Part shown: piece by piece, positions 34,573 to 45,779 of the stretch
How the letters are laid out: each line of letters starts with the position of its first letter
Position numbering within the stretch: the first letter of the stretch is position 1
Assembly (NCBI RefSeq): GCF_026151205.1
Contig: NC_087072.1
Location: 11,198,169 to 11,262,168, forward strand
Length of the DNA stretch: 64,000 nt
Origin: Bolinopsis microptera
Taxonomy: Eukaryota > Ctenophora > Tentaculata > Lobata > Bolinopsidae
Reading direction: 5' to 3'
Made by a program: the position numbers and the translations under genes
Notes under the pieces: generated by a model
The model's input: the letters and a program-made list of their open reading frames with translations, nothing else
Database searches by the model: none
Told to the model about the DNA's origin: nothing

Positions 34573-37090
34573 TCACATTGTGTGACCACCCCACAGAGAG
34601 GAGATCTCTCTGTCATTCCTCCAGCAAAGCAGCGAGTTTGAGTTCTGAGGAGTGTAGCCCTTGATGGGCGGTGTATCCGGAAGAGATAGCATGAACTGGG
34701 TGAGCTGCGATTTGAAATGCTCTCGGTCGTCGATGGAATTCAAATGGTAAGGCATTGCATTCCACAATTTTGGGCCTATGACTGCAAATGAATTATCATA
34801 CAGTGACTGATTTGCTGCTGAGCTGTGTCTGCATGCAGATGGAATGACTACAAGGTTTCCAAAACGTGGCCTGGAGACAAACTGCACGTTAATGTCGTTG
34901 CTGGTATGGTGATGGAGAATCTTCCACATATGAAGTAAAATGAACCGCTCCCTGCGACGCTGTAGAGACATCAGAGATAGCCGTTGAAGACGGTCCCAAT
35001 AATGGAGATCACGCATTCCAGTAATCCTTGCGGTGAAAGCTTTCTGTACGCTTTCAAGCTCCTGGATGTCACATATCTTGGAGGGGTGCCATAGCGGGCA
35101 ACAGTATTCCAGTAAACTACGAACCATCGACTTGTAAAGCGTAAGCATTATGACTGGAGATCTTGTCTGAAAGACACTGAAAACCCAGGCAGCTTTTTGT
35201 CGAGCCTTGTTTGCTGCGGTCTTGATGTGGGGTTGCCAAGATAGATCGTTGGAGACGAGAACCCCGAGGTCTCTTAGTTGACCTACAGGTGCGAGTGACT
35301 TGTCTTTGGATACTGAGTACTGGTATAGTTCACTAACAAAAGGAAGTTCGACGAGAGCACTACGTCGATTGTGTCTGTGACACATGTACTCAAACTTGTC
35401 TTTATGTAGTGCCATATTGTTTCGTTCAGACCATTTTATGACACTGTTCAAGTCGTTTTGTAACACAGATACGTCTTGTTCACAGGTTACCGATATTGAA
35501 ACACGAGTGTCGTCTGCAAAGCATCTGATGATGGATTCAGTTATGCAATGCTCAATATCATTAATCTCCAGATGCAAGGGATTTTGACCAGATCAGATGG
35601 ATAGGAATCGCCATAGCATCTTTGCAATTCTTAAGTAGAGCAACTGGGATCTCATCAGGACCAGATGAAGCATTTGGCTTAATATCATCAATAGCCTCGA
35701 TAACATCACTGATAGAGAATTCCAGAATCTGATCCGTGAACGGATATGTTAAATCCGGAGGAGGGAATGATGCAGCGTCTAACTCAGTTTTGGAGGGGTC
35801 GCTAAATACGGATAGAAACTGGTTTTGTAAAAGATCTGCCATTTCCTTAGGATGAGAACGGATGTTACTGTTCTCATCGAATAGCATGCTGATATTCCTT
35901 TTCTTTTTCGAAAACTTCTTGGCATAACTATAAAAGTACTTCGGGTTTGCTTTTACTTTTGCTGCAGCCTGCTCTTCGCGATACTGAAGGGTCTTGTTAA
36001 TAGCATCACGAATTCCTATGTGGGCCAAAGCAAGCTTGTTTTGAAGAGATTTCAAACGAGTACTAGGGCAGTGAACGTCGTTCTCAGCATCACGAAGTTC
36101 TTTTTGAAGCTTGCGCTTCTTTCTAGAAGGAATCCGGACAAGTGATGCTTGCTTGTCTTTGGGAGGAATTTTCTTTGGGCAATATATTACACAGATTTGA
36201 TGGACAGTCTGAGTAAAGAGCTCCGGAAAAACCTCTGGCTCGCTAGCTTCCCAGAGAGCGTCCCAATCCACTGACTTGATTTTATTACTGATTGAATCAT
36301 AGTCAGCTTTGAAGAAATCAAGACTTCTGAAGGATAGTTCTTTAAAGTCAGGCGGATCAGGAGTAGTGAAGGAGCAAGGATTGTAAGACCAGAAAATCTC
36401 AACAAGTCTGTGGTCTGAGAGGATGGTGTCTGATGTAGAAGTGTGGGTAACAAGCTCTTCAGAATTCGAGATGCAGAGGTCGAGAATATTTTCTAGTCTA
36501 GTCGGTTGAGATATGTACTGTGTACACAAGTTTTCAGCCATAAAATCAAGAAGGAGCGCAGTAGCATCCATGGACGAGACAGTTCCCCCTGGTAAAACAG
36601 TATGAGTGGACCAGTTTATACGGGGAAGGTTGAAATCACCAAAAATTGATAGCTCAAAACCATCAGGTTCGCCTGCAATGTAGTTATCAAGAAAATCAAG
36701 ACAAGATCTGAAGCTGAATACTGAACAGTTAGGTGGACGGTAGAGCACGCAGATAATAGATTTTGTCAGTTCACATTTGCAGATAAGAGCTTGGCATATT
36801 TGGTCATCATATGTCTCAACATGAGTAATGGGGAGTTGGTCATGTGAATAGAGTAGAACTCCCCCGCCAACCCTAGCGTTTCTATCACTTCTGATCAGTG
36901 AATATCCAGGAATTTCAAGTTGTGCATCTTCAATATAGGACTTCAGCCAGGTCTCTGTTAGGACAACAAATGGGACACAGTGATGTTTTGCGTGTTCCTC
37001 GGCGAGTTGTTGGGCTAGATATGAGACCTTCCACTTAGATGTACTGGAAGCGCTAGGGTTGAAAGATTGTACATTTAACAGCCAGACACG
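34573..37090 (-). pseudogene. LINE ORF2 with the RT core deleted
   Basis: The reading runs from about 37090 in the frame LNVQSFNPSASS through LTETWL, GDFNLPRINWS and a final LSDHRL, an intact endonuclease of the APE type. It enters the RT at KPNASSGPDEIP and stops after KSLASGD near 35561. The next frame opens at LHLEINDIEHC with RCFADDTRVS, the catalytic FADD box, and continues to a normal C-terminal tail at 34573. About 130-150 residues of RT fingers and palm are missing at the join and the frame shifts. The joint shares a few bases (GGAGAT) between the two sides, as in microhomology-mediated deletion. Confidence 0.82.
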
Positions 37091-37508
37091 GGAAGTTGAT
37101 GCCAGTTCGTTGTCTGCTGGATCGGGTGCGGCTGTTGTTGATGATGAGGGGGAAGGTATTGATGAAATGTTGGTGGCATGTGACCTGGGGGATGTTGGGG
37201 AAGGAACTGTTTGATCACATGATGTTGACTGAGGCTCGGAACAATTGATGTAAGTTTGCTCTCTTGACTCGCTAATTCGGACCTTAGGCTCTTGATCTCC
37301 TTCTGAAAGGTTTCTTGAAATGATGTCAGAAGGGATCGCAACTCTAAAAAATGTCCGATGTCCTGTAGAGCTTCAGTTTGGGGCTCATTGCGACTCTTAC
37401 GAGATGTTTTCATCTGTCGGTTAGAAGCACTACGTCTTGAGTCGTTGGACTGGCTGCGTTTGAAGTCTTCATCTGATCGTCTATAGGATTCTTCATCTGA
37501 ACGTTTAT

Positions 37509-39608
37509 GGACACGTTCATTTGAGTTTGAGGATATTGGTAAATATAAGTGACCCTATTAAAAGGCACAGTGTAGTTGACTTTGTCACACTATGAAATTA
37601 CACAAACCCTTGATGGTTAGGATAATCGTCTCATCCTCTAGGCTAACTTTGTCACATAACGATATCTTAATCAGGTGATAAGACATCGCTTAAATACAGC
37701 CGGCACGGAAATGGTTACATTGTCACACTATAAACATGTGACGGAGTAAATATGGACCCCTTGCTGCCGTTTTTGACCAAATTTTTGAGTGTCCAGTTGA
37801 TTGGATGGGTACATATGACCATTACCTACATATTTGACGATTTTTTTCGTTAGATGGTGCACTCAGGTTTACTCTGTCACACATTTAGGAAAATATGTGA
37901 AGAATGTTTAGGGCACCCTGATAAGCAATTCTGAGTAGTGTAGGTTTATTTGATGGCCTGGAAGTGCTAGGAATTGTTATTATATCATATAGTCGTAAGA
38001 AATTAAAACACAGAAGGCACAAACAAGTTTACTTTGTCACATAATCTTGATGATATCTGAACATGTGTGAAATTTAACAAATAATGATATACCAGCTTAA
38101 ACCCCTTATATTACGTACTATGGATCAAACAACACTGCTAGTACCATGCACCAGTCACATAAATCATTATCGGATGGTAATATGTTAACAGTGTCACAAT
38201 TAAATTACCGCAACATGGTCAAAAATAGGGTAATTTCGTCACAAAAAAATTATTATAACTCTGTTAGCTCCTTGCTGGCAAAATAACTAGTTTATCGACA
38301 TTTTTTTGATGACAAAGTTACACAGTATTCTAATAGAGGTATAGTTCTTCAAAATAGGGGCAAGACATGTTTACTTTGTCACATCAGTTATTATAAGAGT
38401 TAGGTAATCGTCATCAGATTAACAGATCTTTTTCGTAGTTTGGATCGATTAATATAGGCAATAAAGCATCCTATGCCAATTTTAACACACTATCTTGATA
38501 TTTTTGGGGCAGGGCAAGTTAATTTTGTCACATTTTCAGTGTCTTTGACAAATTAATCTAAAATTGTTAAACTTGAGCACTGATGTTCTGGACAATATTC
38601 TACCAATCGTTTCTGAAAGAATGTTGAATTCTAATAGAGTTATAGATCTTCAAAATAGGGGCAAGACATGTTTACTTTGTCACATCAGTTATTATTAGAG
38701 TTAGGTAATCGTCATCACATTAACATATATATATATAATACTCTTTTGTAGTTTGGATTGATTTATTTAGGTAATAAAGCAGCCTATGCTAATTTTTACA
38801 CACTATCTTGAAATTGTTGGGGCAGGAAAGGTTAATTTTGTCAAATTTTTAGTGACTTTGACAAATTTAACCTAAAATTGTTAAACTTGAGCTCTGATAT
38901 GTTCTGGACAATATTCTACCAATTTGTTTGAAGAATGTTGAATTCTAATAGAGTTATAGAATATATAGATCTTTAAAATAGGGGCAAGACATGTTTACTT
39001 TGTCACATCAGTTATTATAAGAGTTATTATAAGAGACTATTTCATTCTATAATCATTGTTTTTAACCTATTTACGATTTCGTATAATTTTTTGTGACAAT
39101 GTAAACATCAACTGATCTCAACTTGCATCAACTACATTGTCATCATATAAAGTTTTCCCGCCTTTCAAACCAAAATCAGATATAAAGGATTCGCCCAAAA
39201 TTTAAAATTCCATATATTGTGAGGACACCTCACAGTAAAATAGAGGTATGGTATTCTGAGTGTGACAAAGTTACCTAAATATTGCCTTGTAACCGTTCGA
39301 TCCGTGCCCTTTAACGAATGTTGTATCATAATTGTTAGATTGACCTAATCTACTATATTCCAGACCAAGGAATGACAATTAGACAACTGCAGTTAACTAA
39401 GTCACACAAAATGTGACATTTGAAGCATTACAGTGCCTAACAACAATAGATTTTCTTTCTGAGCAGTGCATATGGGAGTATGGGTTACGTGGCTAATGTT
39501 CAGAACTTCTGAACGTGCTAGGTTAATAGATGTCAAAATTAAGCCACTATCGTCAAAAACGCTATTATTTTTATTTACCAATATCCTCAAACTCAAATGA
39601 ACGTGTCC
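37509..39608. mobile_element. 2.1-kb TIR transposon inside LINE ORF1, non-autonomous
   Basis: Perfect 37-base inverted repeats, 37509-37545 and 39572-39608, begin GGACACGTTCATTTGAG. TTAT at 37505-37508 and 39609-39612 is a 4-base target duplication. The interior is AT-rich, has no protein frame and carries many copies of a motif near GTTTACTTTGTCACA. Because it lacks a transposase it must be moved in trans. I do not recognise the family. Confidence 0.85.
38320..39030 (+). repeat. Tandem repeat of about 300 bp inside the TIR element
   Basis: Units begin near 38320, 38626 and 38938, each with TTCTAATAGAG, then AAAATAGGGGCAAGACATG and TTTACTTTGTCACATCAG. There are two units and a partial third, differing by small changes, so the element grew by internal duplication. 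Confidence 0.75.
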
Positions 39609-41248
39609 TTATGCCTCTTTGTGCCAATGAGATGGACCAATGTGCACTTGTCGGAGAAGCAAGTTTTGTCAGAGACAGACGAGGGACAGTGTTTCGGATG
39701 ATACAAAATACACTTGTCATCCTTTCTGCAGCCGTATTTCCCCTTGCTACCATTTCTCGCGAAACGGTAGCACCATTTGGGATGATTTTTGTCACAAACT
39801 CGTCCATTTTGTTCAGTTTTACCTGATATGCCATGAGGGCATTTGCCAATTTTGAATTTCTCGCATACAATACCAGTGCTGGTGTTTGTGACGGAGCTTG
39901 ACTCCTTTTCAGTCGATTGTGATAATTCCTCTTCGCTTTTCTGCTGAAGCTGGCTGACAGTTGATAGCTTTTCAGATAATATCTCGGCAGAGAAAGTCAC
40001 TTTTGCTGAACTACTGACTGGAGTATTAGCACCAGATGGTGCCTTTGAATTGGCTTTGCTGGCGTTCTTGGACTTAGGTTTCTCTCGTTTAACTGGGTTG
40101 TTGGTATTGTGACATGAGCGGCACAGCCACACGGTACCGATAGGAGAGGAAGGGGAGCTACCGGAGGGAGTACAGGCTGTGCAGTGGTGAGAACCTTGGA
40201 AGCACAAGAAACAACGCAATGCAGACTTGTTTTCAGAATCAAATTCAACAGAGTACTCGGCGTCACAGCCGGCACACATGGCTGGAAAATAGGACTGAAT
40301 TTCTAGAATAATCCTCGTAGCAAGCGATGGTTTGTTGGTGAAGATTTTATCGTTATCTTTATCTACAAGGTCGATGTCAAGAAACTGTGCACAAATGTCG
40401 AGGGCTTGAGAAGTAAAACGAGATCCGCCCAATACTTTCGCGTTCGCTTCGCGATCTTCGGATGAATCAAAAGCCGACAAGACAGTTTTTGACACTTTAT
40501 CGGCTTTGGCCAGCATATTACCGATTATAAGTTTTACCTTTTCATCAAAATCTGGAATCGGATTGGATGACATTTTTCACAAATTCCGTGTATGAGTGTG
40601 TATATGTATAATGTCTGAAGGCTGTCCAGTATACACACAGTGATGAGTATAGTACGTCTTATCTCAAATAGAAATTGCTGATAAGAGAGCAACAAAAACG
40701 CAACAAAATGCAATTACTAAACTGTTTGGGACAATTTCGAAAGATAGAGAGATTTTACCGGCGTATCCTCTAAAATCATCTAATTTGTTCAATTTTAGGA
40801 AGGGGCACCAAAAGGGGAGGGGGCCGCTTTTTCAGCGGGGGGGGGGGGGGGGGGGGGGGGGGCACCAACAGGCAACGTTACGCCACTGCTATGCAACTTC
40901 CTATTTCTCATCTGATTTGCACGTGGGCGAACAAAAAGAATTGTTTGGATTATAATATAGACTAGCAGGACCTTTTATACCAGATATCTTAAAGGTGACT
41001 TGGAGTAGCAAGAAAGTGGCTAGAAGGTATATAATGCCTTTTACAAAAATACGTTGAAAAGAATCCAGGGTGATACAGGATCGGACAGTGCAGACTGTGA
41101 AGTTTACACACCAACCCTTGCCTTCGGAATTCTTGGTTGGATATGTTAGAATCTTAATTCTATTTGTAGCTTGTTTTTGTACTTCATATTACTAACCCTG
41201 TATCTCACTTTAGCAAAGGTTTAGTTCCAGTGATTGTATATTATACAG

Positions 41249-41976
41249 TGTTGGGGTAAAGGGACTCCAGAAGGCAGACAAGGCTCGACTCCAGACTCTA
41301 GTTGTGTAACAGAAGAGAGAGGAGTGTCCAGTGTTTAGTTGACTCCAGACTCTAGCGAAGCAGAAGGGAGAGGAGTGACGTTGTTGACTCCAGACTCTAG
41401 CGCAGCAGAAGAGAGAGGAGTGTCTAGTATTTTAGTGATCCCACAGATTCCGGTCGACAGATACTATCTGTGTTCTGTGACGTGGAAAGAGTGGTAAGTA
41501 GTTTATAGTTATAGTTTAGTAGTTTAGTCTAGGAGTTCCTGCTTCCTCTTTCACTTTCATTATAGTTTCACGTGGTTTACCTTTCACTTTACTCACGGTA
41601 GTTTTCCCCCAGGGTTTTTGTCTTATAGTTATCAGTTCCAGTTTTAGTTGAAGTCCTTATCATTCAGAAGTCCCTCATATAGTAAGAAGAACATCATCAT
41701 CAGGAGTAGTAGTTTTAATTTAATAGTAGTTTAATCTAATAGTAAAAAGACATTATTTAGTTTAGTATTGATTTGTGTATTAGTTAGAGCAGTGTGAGTA
41801 GCTGAGTCACACCAATCACCTTTTAATCACTCATTCACTATTTGAGAGTGAGTATATAGAGTAACAAGGTTACATTTGACACAACATTTATTTGTATAAC
41901 CTCTTTATTCATCTAATTTGTATTTATAATAATTGTGTATTATTTGTTATTTAATTAACCCAAGAACAGGGTTCCA
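41249..41976 (+). mobile_element. Possible solo LTR
   Basis: The segment starts TGTTGGGG and ends GGTTCCA, so it has TG...CA ends, and ACAG lies on both sides (41245-41248, 41977-41980). It contains three near-repeats of a unit with GACTCCAGACTCTAGC (about 41281-41425) and a TATATAGAG site at about 41854. No gag-pol sequence is nearby. The 4-base duplication is short enough to be chance. Confidence 0.4.
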
Positions 41977-42286
41977 ACAGACACTGCCACGAAACTCCTC
42001 TTTGTTCAGAGTGTAGCCATACTGCTGAAGTGGCATTTGGCAATGTATATGAAACAACTCAAAGGATATTATTCTGAAAATATAAAGGTACTAGTGTAAC
42101 CCGGCCTTCGGCCGGGATTTCACTGCCGCAGTTAAAAGGGGTAGGAGTAAATACCCGCTGGGTCAAAACCCGCATTAGGTGACCACATAGTATCCAACCA
42201 ATAATTTTATAATCAGTTCATCTCGTGGATAATTAAGTCATAATTAGGCACCACATTCCATGATCATAAAGTCAGAACACCGACTA

Positions 42287-42665
42287 GGGGGGGGGGGGGG
42301 GGGGGTAATGACTACTTTTGGGGACTTGGGGAATTACGTCAACGATTTTACCCCGAGTCCCCATGATTTTTAGTCCCCAAAAGTCTCCATTAGTCCCCAT
42401 TTAGATGATTTTTAGTCCCCATTAGTCCCCAAAAGTCTCCATTAGTCCCCATTTAGATTTATCCTACTCCTATCTTGGACAAAACATCTCGATCGTATCG
42501 TTATTAAACTAACTTGAAAACCATAAATAACTGTCAAAAATTCTGGGGACTTATGGGGACAAATGGTGAATTACGTCAACGAGTTGACCTCTAGTCCCCA
42601 TGATTTTTAATCCCCATTAGTCCCCAAAAGTCTCCATTGGTAGTCATTACCCCCCCCCCCCCCCC
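42287..42665. mobile_element. MITE with poly-G ends and 8-bp target duplication
   Basis: ACCGACTA lies at 42279-42286 and 42666-42673. The 379-base element begins with about 20 Gs followed by TAATGACTAC and ends with the inverted form GTAGTCATTA followed by about 15 Cs. Inside are many copies of TAGTCCCCATTAGTCCCC-like units. The 8-base duplication points to a hAT-type transposase acting in trans. Confidence 0.82.
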
Positions 42666-44137
42666 ACCGACTATTACACCTCATTACTCCCGACTTGAAC
42701 CGCTTTCCATTTTTTCCCGATCCATGACTCAAAGTGCCGAAGGCACAAAAGAGTCAAGTACAAGGGTTAGCGAACGAGGTTTTTTTTTGATATGGTAGCT
42801 TTGCGACCGTGCGACCGTGCGTGCCTGCGTGCCTACATGCATGACATACATGCCCGCGCGCCAATATGTCGCCCACGTTTCTGCCTGCGCAAAGTTATTT
42901 TGCGAGATATTTTGAATTAAATAATTGTTGTCGCGCGGCGCTAAACTGACCAATTAAATTGTTAATTTCACCATGATATGTACGTACGTATCCCACTAGG
43001 CACTAATTTATAGCATATTGTTATCATTGTTAGTATCACTATTTTGCACAGATAAGAGCCGTGTCTGGTTGCATAAACAATGAAGCATATGGTTACACGA
43101 TTTTCAACTTCAAGTTCAATATGGAATTAACTGGGCAGTGCTCCGCCTGTCACTCCGCTATATCTGTATACTTATAAACAGCAAAGACTGGGGACCCAGC
43201 TTATATTGAATATAATAAAATAAGCCATCACGGATCGGGAAATTGAGCGGCCGTCCACAAAAGAAAAGCGGCCGCATTTCTTGTTATTTAAATCGTTTTA
43301 GAAATTAACCCTTGTTAACTCCGCACCACACCCACCTATTACATTTGAAAACACGCATAACATTTTCGTATGAAAGTATGAACTCTCTCTGCAGTCCAAA
43401 CAGACCCCTAAACACTAACAGTGCCCCCTCCCTAATAAGCTTATGGTATAACATTACAGCGAATCTTCCCGGGCTAACTAAATTATGCAGCTATAACATA
43501 TAAATATACAGAAATGGGAAAAAGAGCGAGACCCGTAACTTTTACCATTCTGCTTAAGCCATTTTATTTAACATTTGTCATGTGGAACAAAACCATGCTA
43601 TCAATTAAACCATTTACCACATACCGATTAAAAAACCCTTTACCCATTACCATTTGACTTCCTAATAGTTTTGTTGGCACTATACCGAAAAAAACCATCC
43701 CCGTAACTGTTACCGTTTTCTTGATTAAGCCGCTCGGAAATTACATACGCACGCACGCACACACAGAAAACACACATCTTGAAAATATTATTATATAAAT
43801 ATAGATTCGATTTAACGCTTGATTTTCATCATTTATACAACGCGCGGTATAAACAATAAACATGAACAATAAAATTGTAAAAACATATGGAATACGCGAG
43901 CTGTTGCTTTATCCAGATTCACTTATAAACCATGTACTTTCGCGCCACTGCAGGCGCGCTTGTTTCACAAAAGCAACTATCCAGAGCCCTTGCGTTTGCA
44001 GTGGGCCATTGTTAGCTATAGCCCCAAGCGTTTTGGTCCCTCATTCCTGCCACTCAGCATTGCCTACTGTAAAGTAGACATTTTTCTACGACAATAGAGA
44101 AACTGACCCTGTCTCACTAAATTCACCTAAATTCAAC

Positions 44138-44244
44138 TTGTATCACGTACGTGGTGACCCCCACGGTCGTTTCACTATAGCGTCTTCGACGCTACAGGGG
44201 GAGCCGCGCACTTCGTGCGCGGCGGGTCATACAACGTATGACAA
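44138..44244 (+). mobile_element. Hairpin MITE, copy 2
   Basis: 107 bases from TTGTATCACG to GTATGACAA, flanked by AATTCAAC at 44130-44137 and 44245-44252. Three perfect small hairpins are present: TAGCGTCTTCGACGCTA, GCCGCGCAC/GTGCGCGGC with a TTC loop, and CATACAACGTATG. The ends are imperfect inverted copies. Confidence 0.85.
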
Positions 44245-44434
44245 AATTCAACCACTTACCATAATAAAAATACTAACAACCAAATAAAGTTGTTTAAATA
44301 AAGAATATTTCCTCAAGTTTACGTCTAGCTAACTAATTCGTGGTTTAAGCTTTTATTTTATTTATAATTAAAGGAATGTAAAATAAAACTTTTCGTTTCA
44401 TTGCGCGCCCGCCTCCCGGCGAATATAATGAAAC

Positions 44435-44544
44435 TTGTCATACGTTGTATGACCCGCCGCGCACGAGTGCGCGGCTCCCCCAGCCCCCTGTATCGTCGAA
44501 ACTCTACAGTGTGAAGCGACCGTGGGGGTCACCACGTGATACAA
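44435..44544 (-). mobile_element. Hairpin MITE, copy 3
   Basis: 110 bases in the opposite orientation to copy 2, flanked by AATGAAAC at 44427-44434 and 44545-44552. The GC-rich hairpin is kept; the middle hairpin has a diverged arm and a CCCCCAGCCCC stretch is inserted beside it. Confidence 0.85.
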
Positions 44545-44640
44545 AATGAAACATGACAAGCGCGCCCGCAATGGAGCAAAAGAACATAGTTAGGTGAACG
44601 TGAGCTGCGTTGTAGGTTTATAACCTACCAGGGCGCGCGG

Positions 44641-44955
44641 CTAATATTAAATACTAGTGGACTCTATGCAGCTCCCCCAGACTACCTAATTTTACTGATC
44701 TGGAGGTCACATTTTATTGAGCCAGTACATGCTAATATTAAATACTAGTGGACTCTATGCAGCTCTCCAAGCGCACCTAATTTTACTGATCTGGAGGTCA
44801 CATTTTATTGAGCCAGTACAGGCTAATATTAAATACTAGTGGACTCTATGCAGCTCCCCCAGAGTACCTAATTTCACTGATCATATCTGGAGGTCACATT
44901 TTATTGAGCCAGTACAGGGCTACAGGCTAATATTAAATACAAGTGGACTCTATAT
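44641..44955 (+). repeat. 91-bp tandem repeat
   Basis: Units start at 44641, 44732 and 44823 with CTAATATTAAATACTAGTGG and contain GGAGGTCACATTTTATTGAG. A partial unit starts at 44937 after a slightly longer third unit. Confidence 0.85.
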
Positions 44956-45449
44956 GAATAATTCTGCTGTCAAAATTTGTTCTCTCATCTGAAAACATAT
45001 TAAAAAAGATGTAATAAAATTTTATTTGTTGTTACAAAAATATAGACGTTTGTTTGTTATTGTTTTATTTCGAGACGTGAGGCGCGGCGACATAATAAAT
45101 TGCAGTAATTTAGATTAGATTAGATTAGATTAAGACTAATGACATAAACATCATCACTAGTTTTAAACATTTTGTCTGATTTCCTCATTATCAGAACTGT
45201 GAACATTTCACAGCCTTTGTCATTAAAAAACAAACAAATTCTATAATTAACATAATTGTCATAATTTGTTTACATATATAAAAGTTTAAAAACCGTTAAA
45301 AACCGTTAATTTTAATTTAAAAAATAAATAAATAAAAACAAATTCATGCGATATTTATTTCCTTTCTCTTGGCAACACACGGATTTTTATAAAAATATTG
45401 GACTTGTTGCTTCTTCTTTTCGATATAATTTACACCCTCTATTTTTGCC

Positions 45450-45617
45450 AAAACTATATTTGACACTTCCCAAAAGTTGCCTGTGTCTACGTACTAAATT
45501 ATTAGTCTTTTTAAATTCTTCTAGATTAATTTTAAAATCAATAACAGACACTGAATTTCTAACAAAAGTAATGCCCGCGCATTTCGATGGAGCCGCGCAG
45601 TTTTGCCGCGGCTCCAC
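45450..45617 (-). pseudogene. Decayed LINE RT tail
   Basis: The minus-strand peptide RNSVSVIDFKINLEEFKKT resembles the SFKIGLESFKKN part of the RT tail at 47225-47692. The remainder is short and GC-rich near a MITE. Weak evidence. Confidence 0.35.
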
Positions 45618-45673
45618 TAGTATTTAACGGTTACCAGGGCGCGCGCCGAGTTGGACTCGTCGACGGTAATATT

Positions 45674-45779
45674 TTGTATCACGTGGTGACCCCCACGGTC
45701 GCTTCACTATAGTATCGTCTTCGACGATACAGGGGGAGTCGCGCACTTCGTGCGTGGCGGGTCATACAACGTATGACAA
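45674..45779 (+). mobile_element. Hairpin MITE, copy 4
   Basis: 106 bases from TTGTATCACG to GTATGACAA, flanked by GTAATATT at 45666-45673 and 45780-45787. The middle hairpin GTATCGTCTTCGACGATAC differs from copy 2 on both arms yet still pairs. It splits the dispersed GAGTTGGACTCGTCGACGG block. Confidence 0.88.

Larger units (their letters stand above)
37075..40573 (-). pseudogene. LINE ORF1 with PHD-like and CCCH fingers, split by a transposon
   Basis: The 5' part (40573 to 39609) encodes an N-terminal region, a PHD-like finger (CAGCDAEYSVEF, CFLCFQGSHHCTAC, WLCRSC), a Ser-rich linker and CCCH-type fingers (CEKFKIGKCPHG, CYRFARNGSKGKYGC, CILYHPKHC, CTLVH). After the 2.1-kb insertion at 37509-39608 the same frame continues at 37508 with SDEESYRRSDEDFKRSQSN and a Gln/Pro-rich end stopping at 37075. 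The frames on either side of the insertion agree once the 4-base target duplication is counted. ORF2 then begins in an overlapping frame. PHD plus CCCH fingers suggest nucleic-acid and chromatin binding; the role is inferred. Confidence 0.75.
34535..40620 (-). mobile_element. L2/CR1-like LINE inside the hAT-like element
   Basis: On the minus strand ORF1 (from 40573) precedes ORF2 (ending 34573). The 3' end carries short tandem units of the ATAGGTG/TAGG type at about 34520-34545, as found at L2/CR1 ends. ORF1 is split by a 2.1-kb TIR element and ORF2 has lost the middle of its RT domain, so the copy is inactive. Exact 5' and 3' ends are approximate. Confidence 0.78.
34468..40888. mobile_element. 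hAT-like TIR element, outer shell of a nest
   Basis: The left end CAGTGACGTAACG (34468) and the right end, inverted CAGTGGCGTAACG (ending 40888), form a short terminal inverted repeat of hAT type. The 8 bases CTATGCAA lie at 34460-34467 and again at 40889-40896. Transporter copy 1 has one uninterrupted CTATGCAA followed by the same flank (about 12151), proving the insertion. Only about 60 bases on the left and 150 on the right belong to the hAT-like element itself, including a 26-base G run at 40837-40862; the rest is an L2/CR1-like LINE. No transposase frame is present, so it was mobilised in trans. Confidence 0.85.
29264..40925 (+). repeat. Segmental duplication, copy 2 with later insertions
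   Basis: Homologous to 8711-12200. The offset is 20553 bases up to the fourth shared exon, then 21856 after a 1303-base insertion, then 21860 after a 4-base insertion. Further insertions are a 338-base SINE-like unit, hAT-like DNA at 33.6-33.8 kb, a foldback MITE at 34.1 kb and the 6.4-kb nest at 34468-40888. Homology resumes at 40889 (CTATGCAACTTCCTA) and ends by about 40925. Confidence 0.85.
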
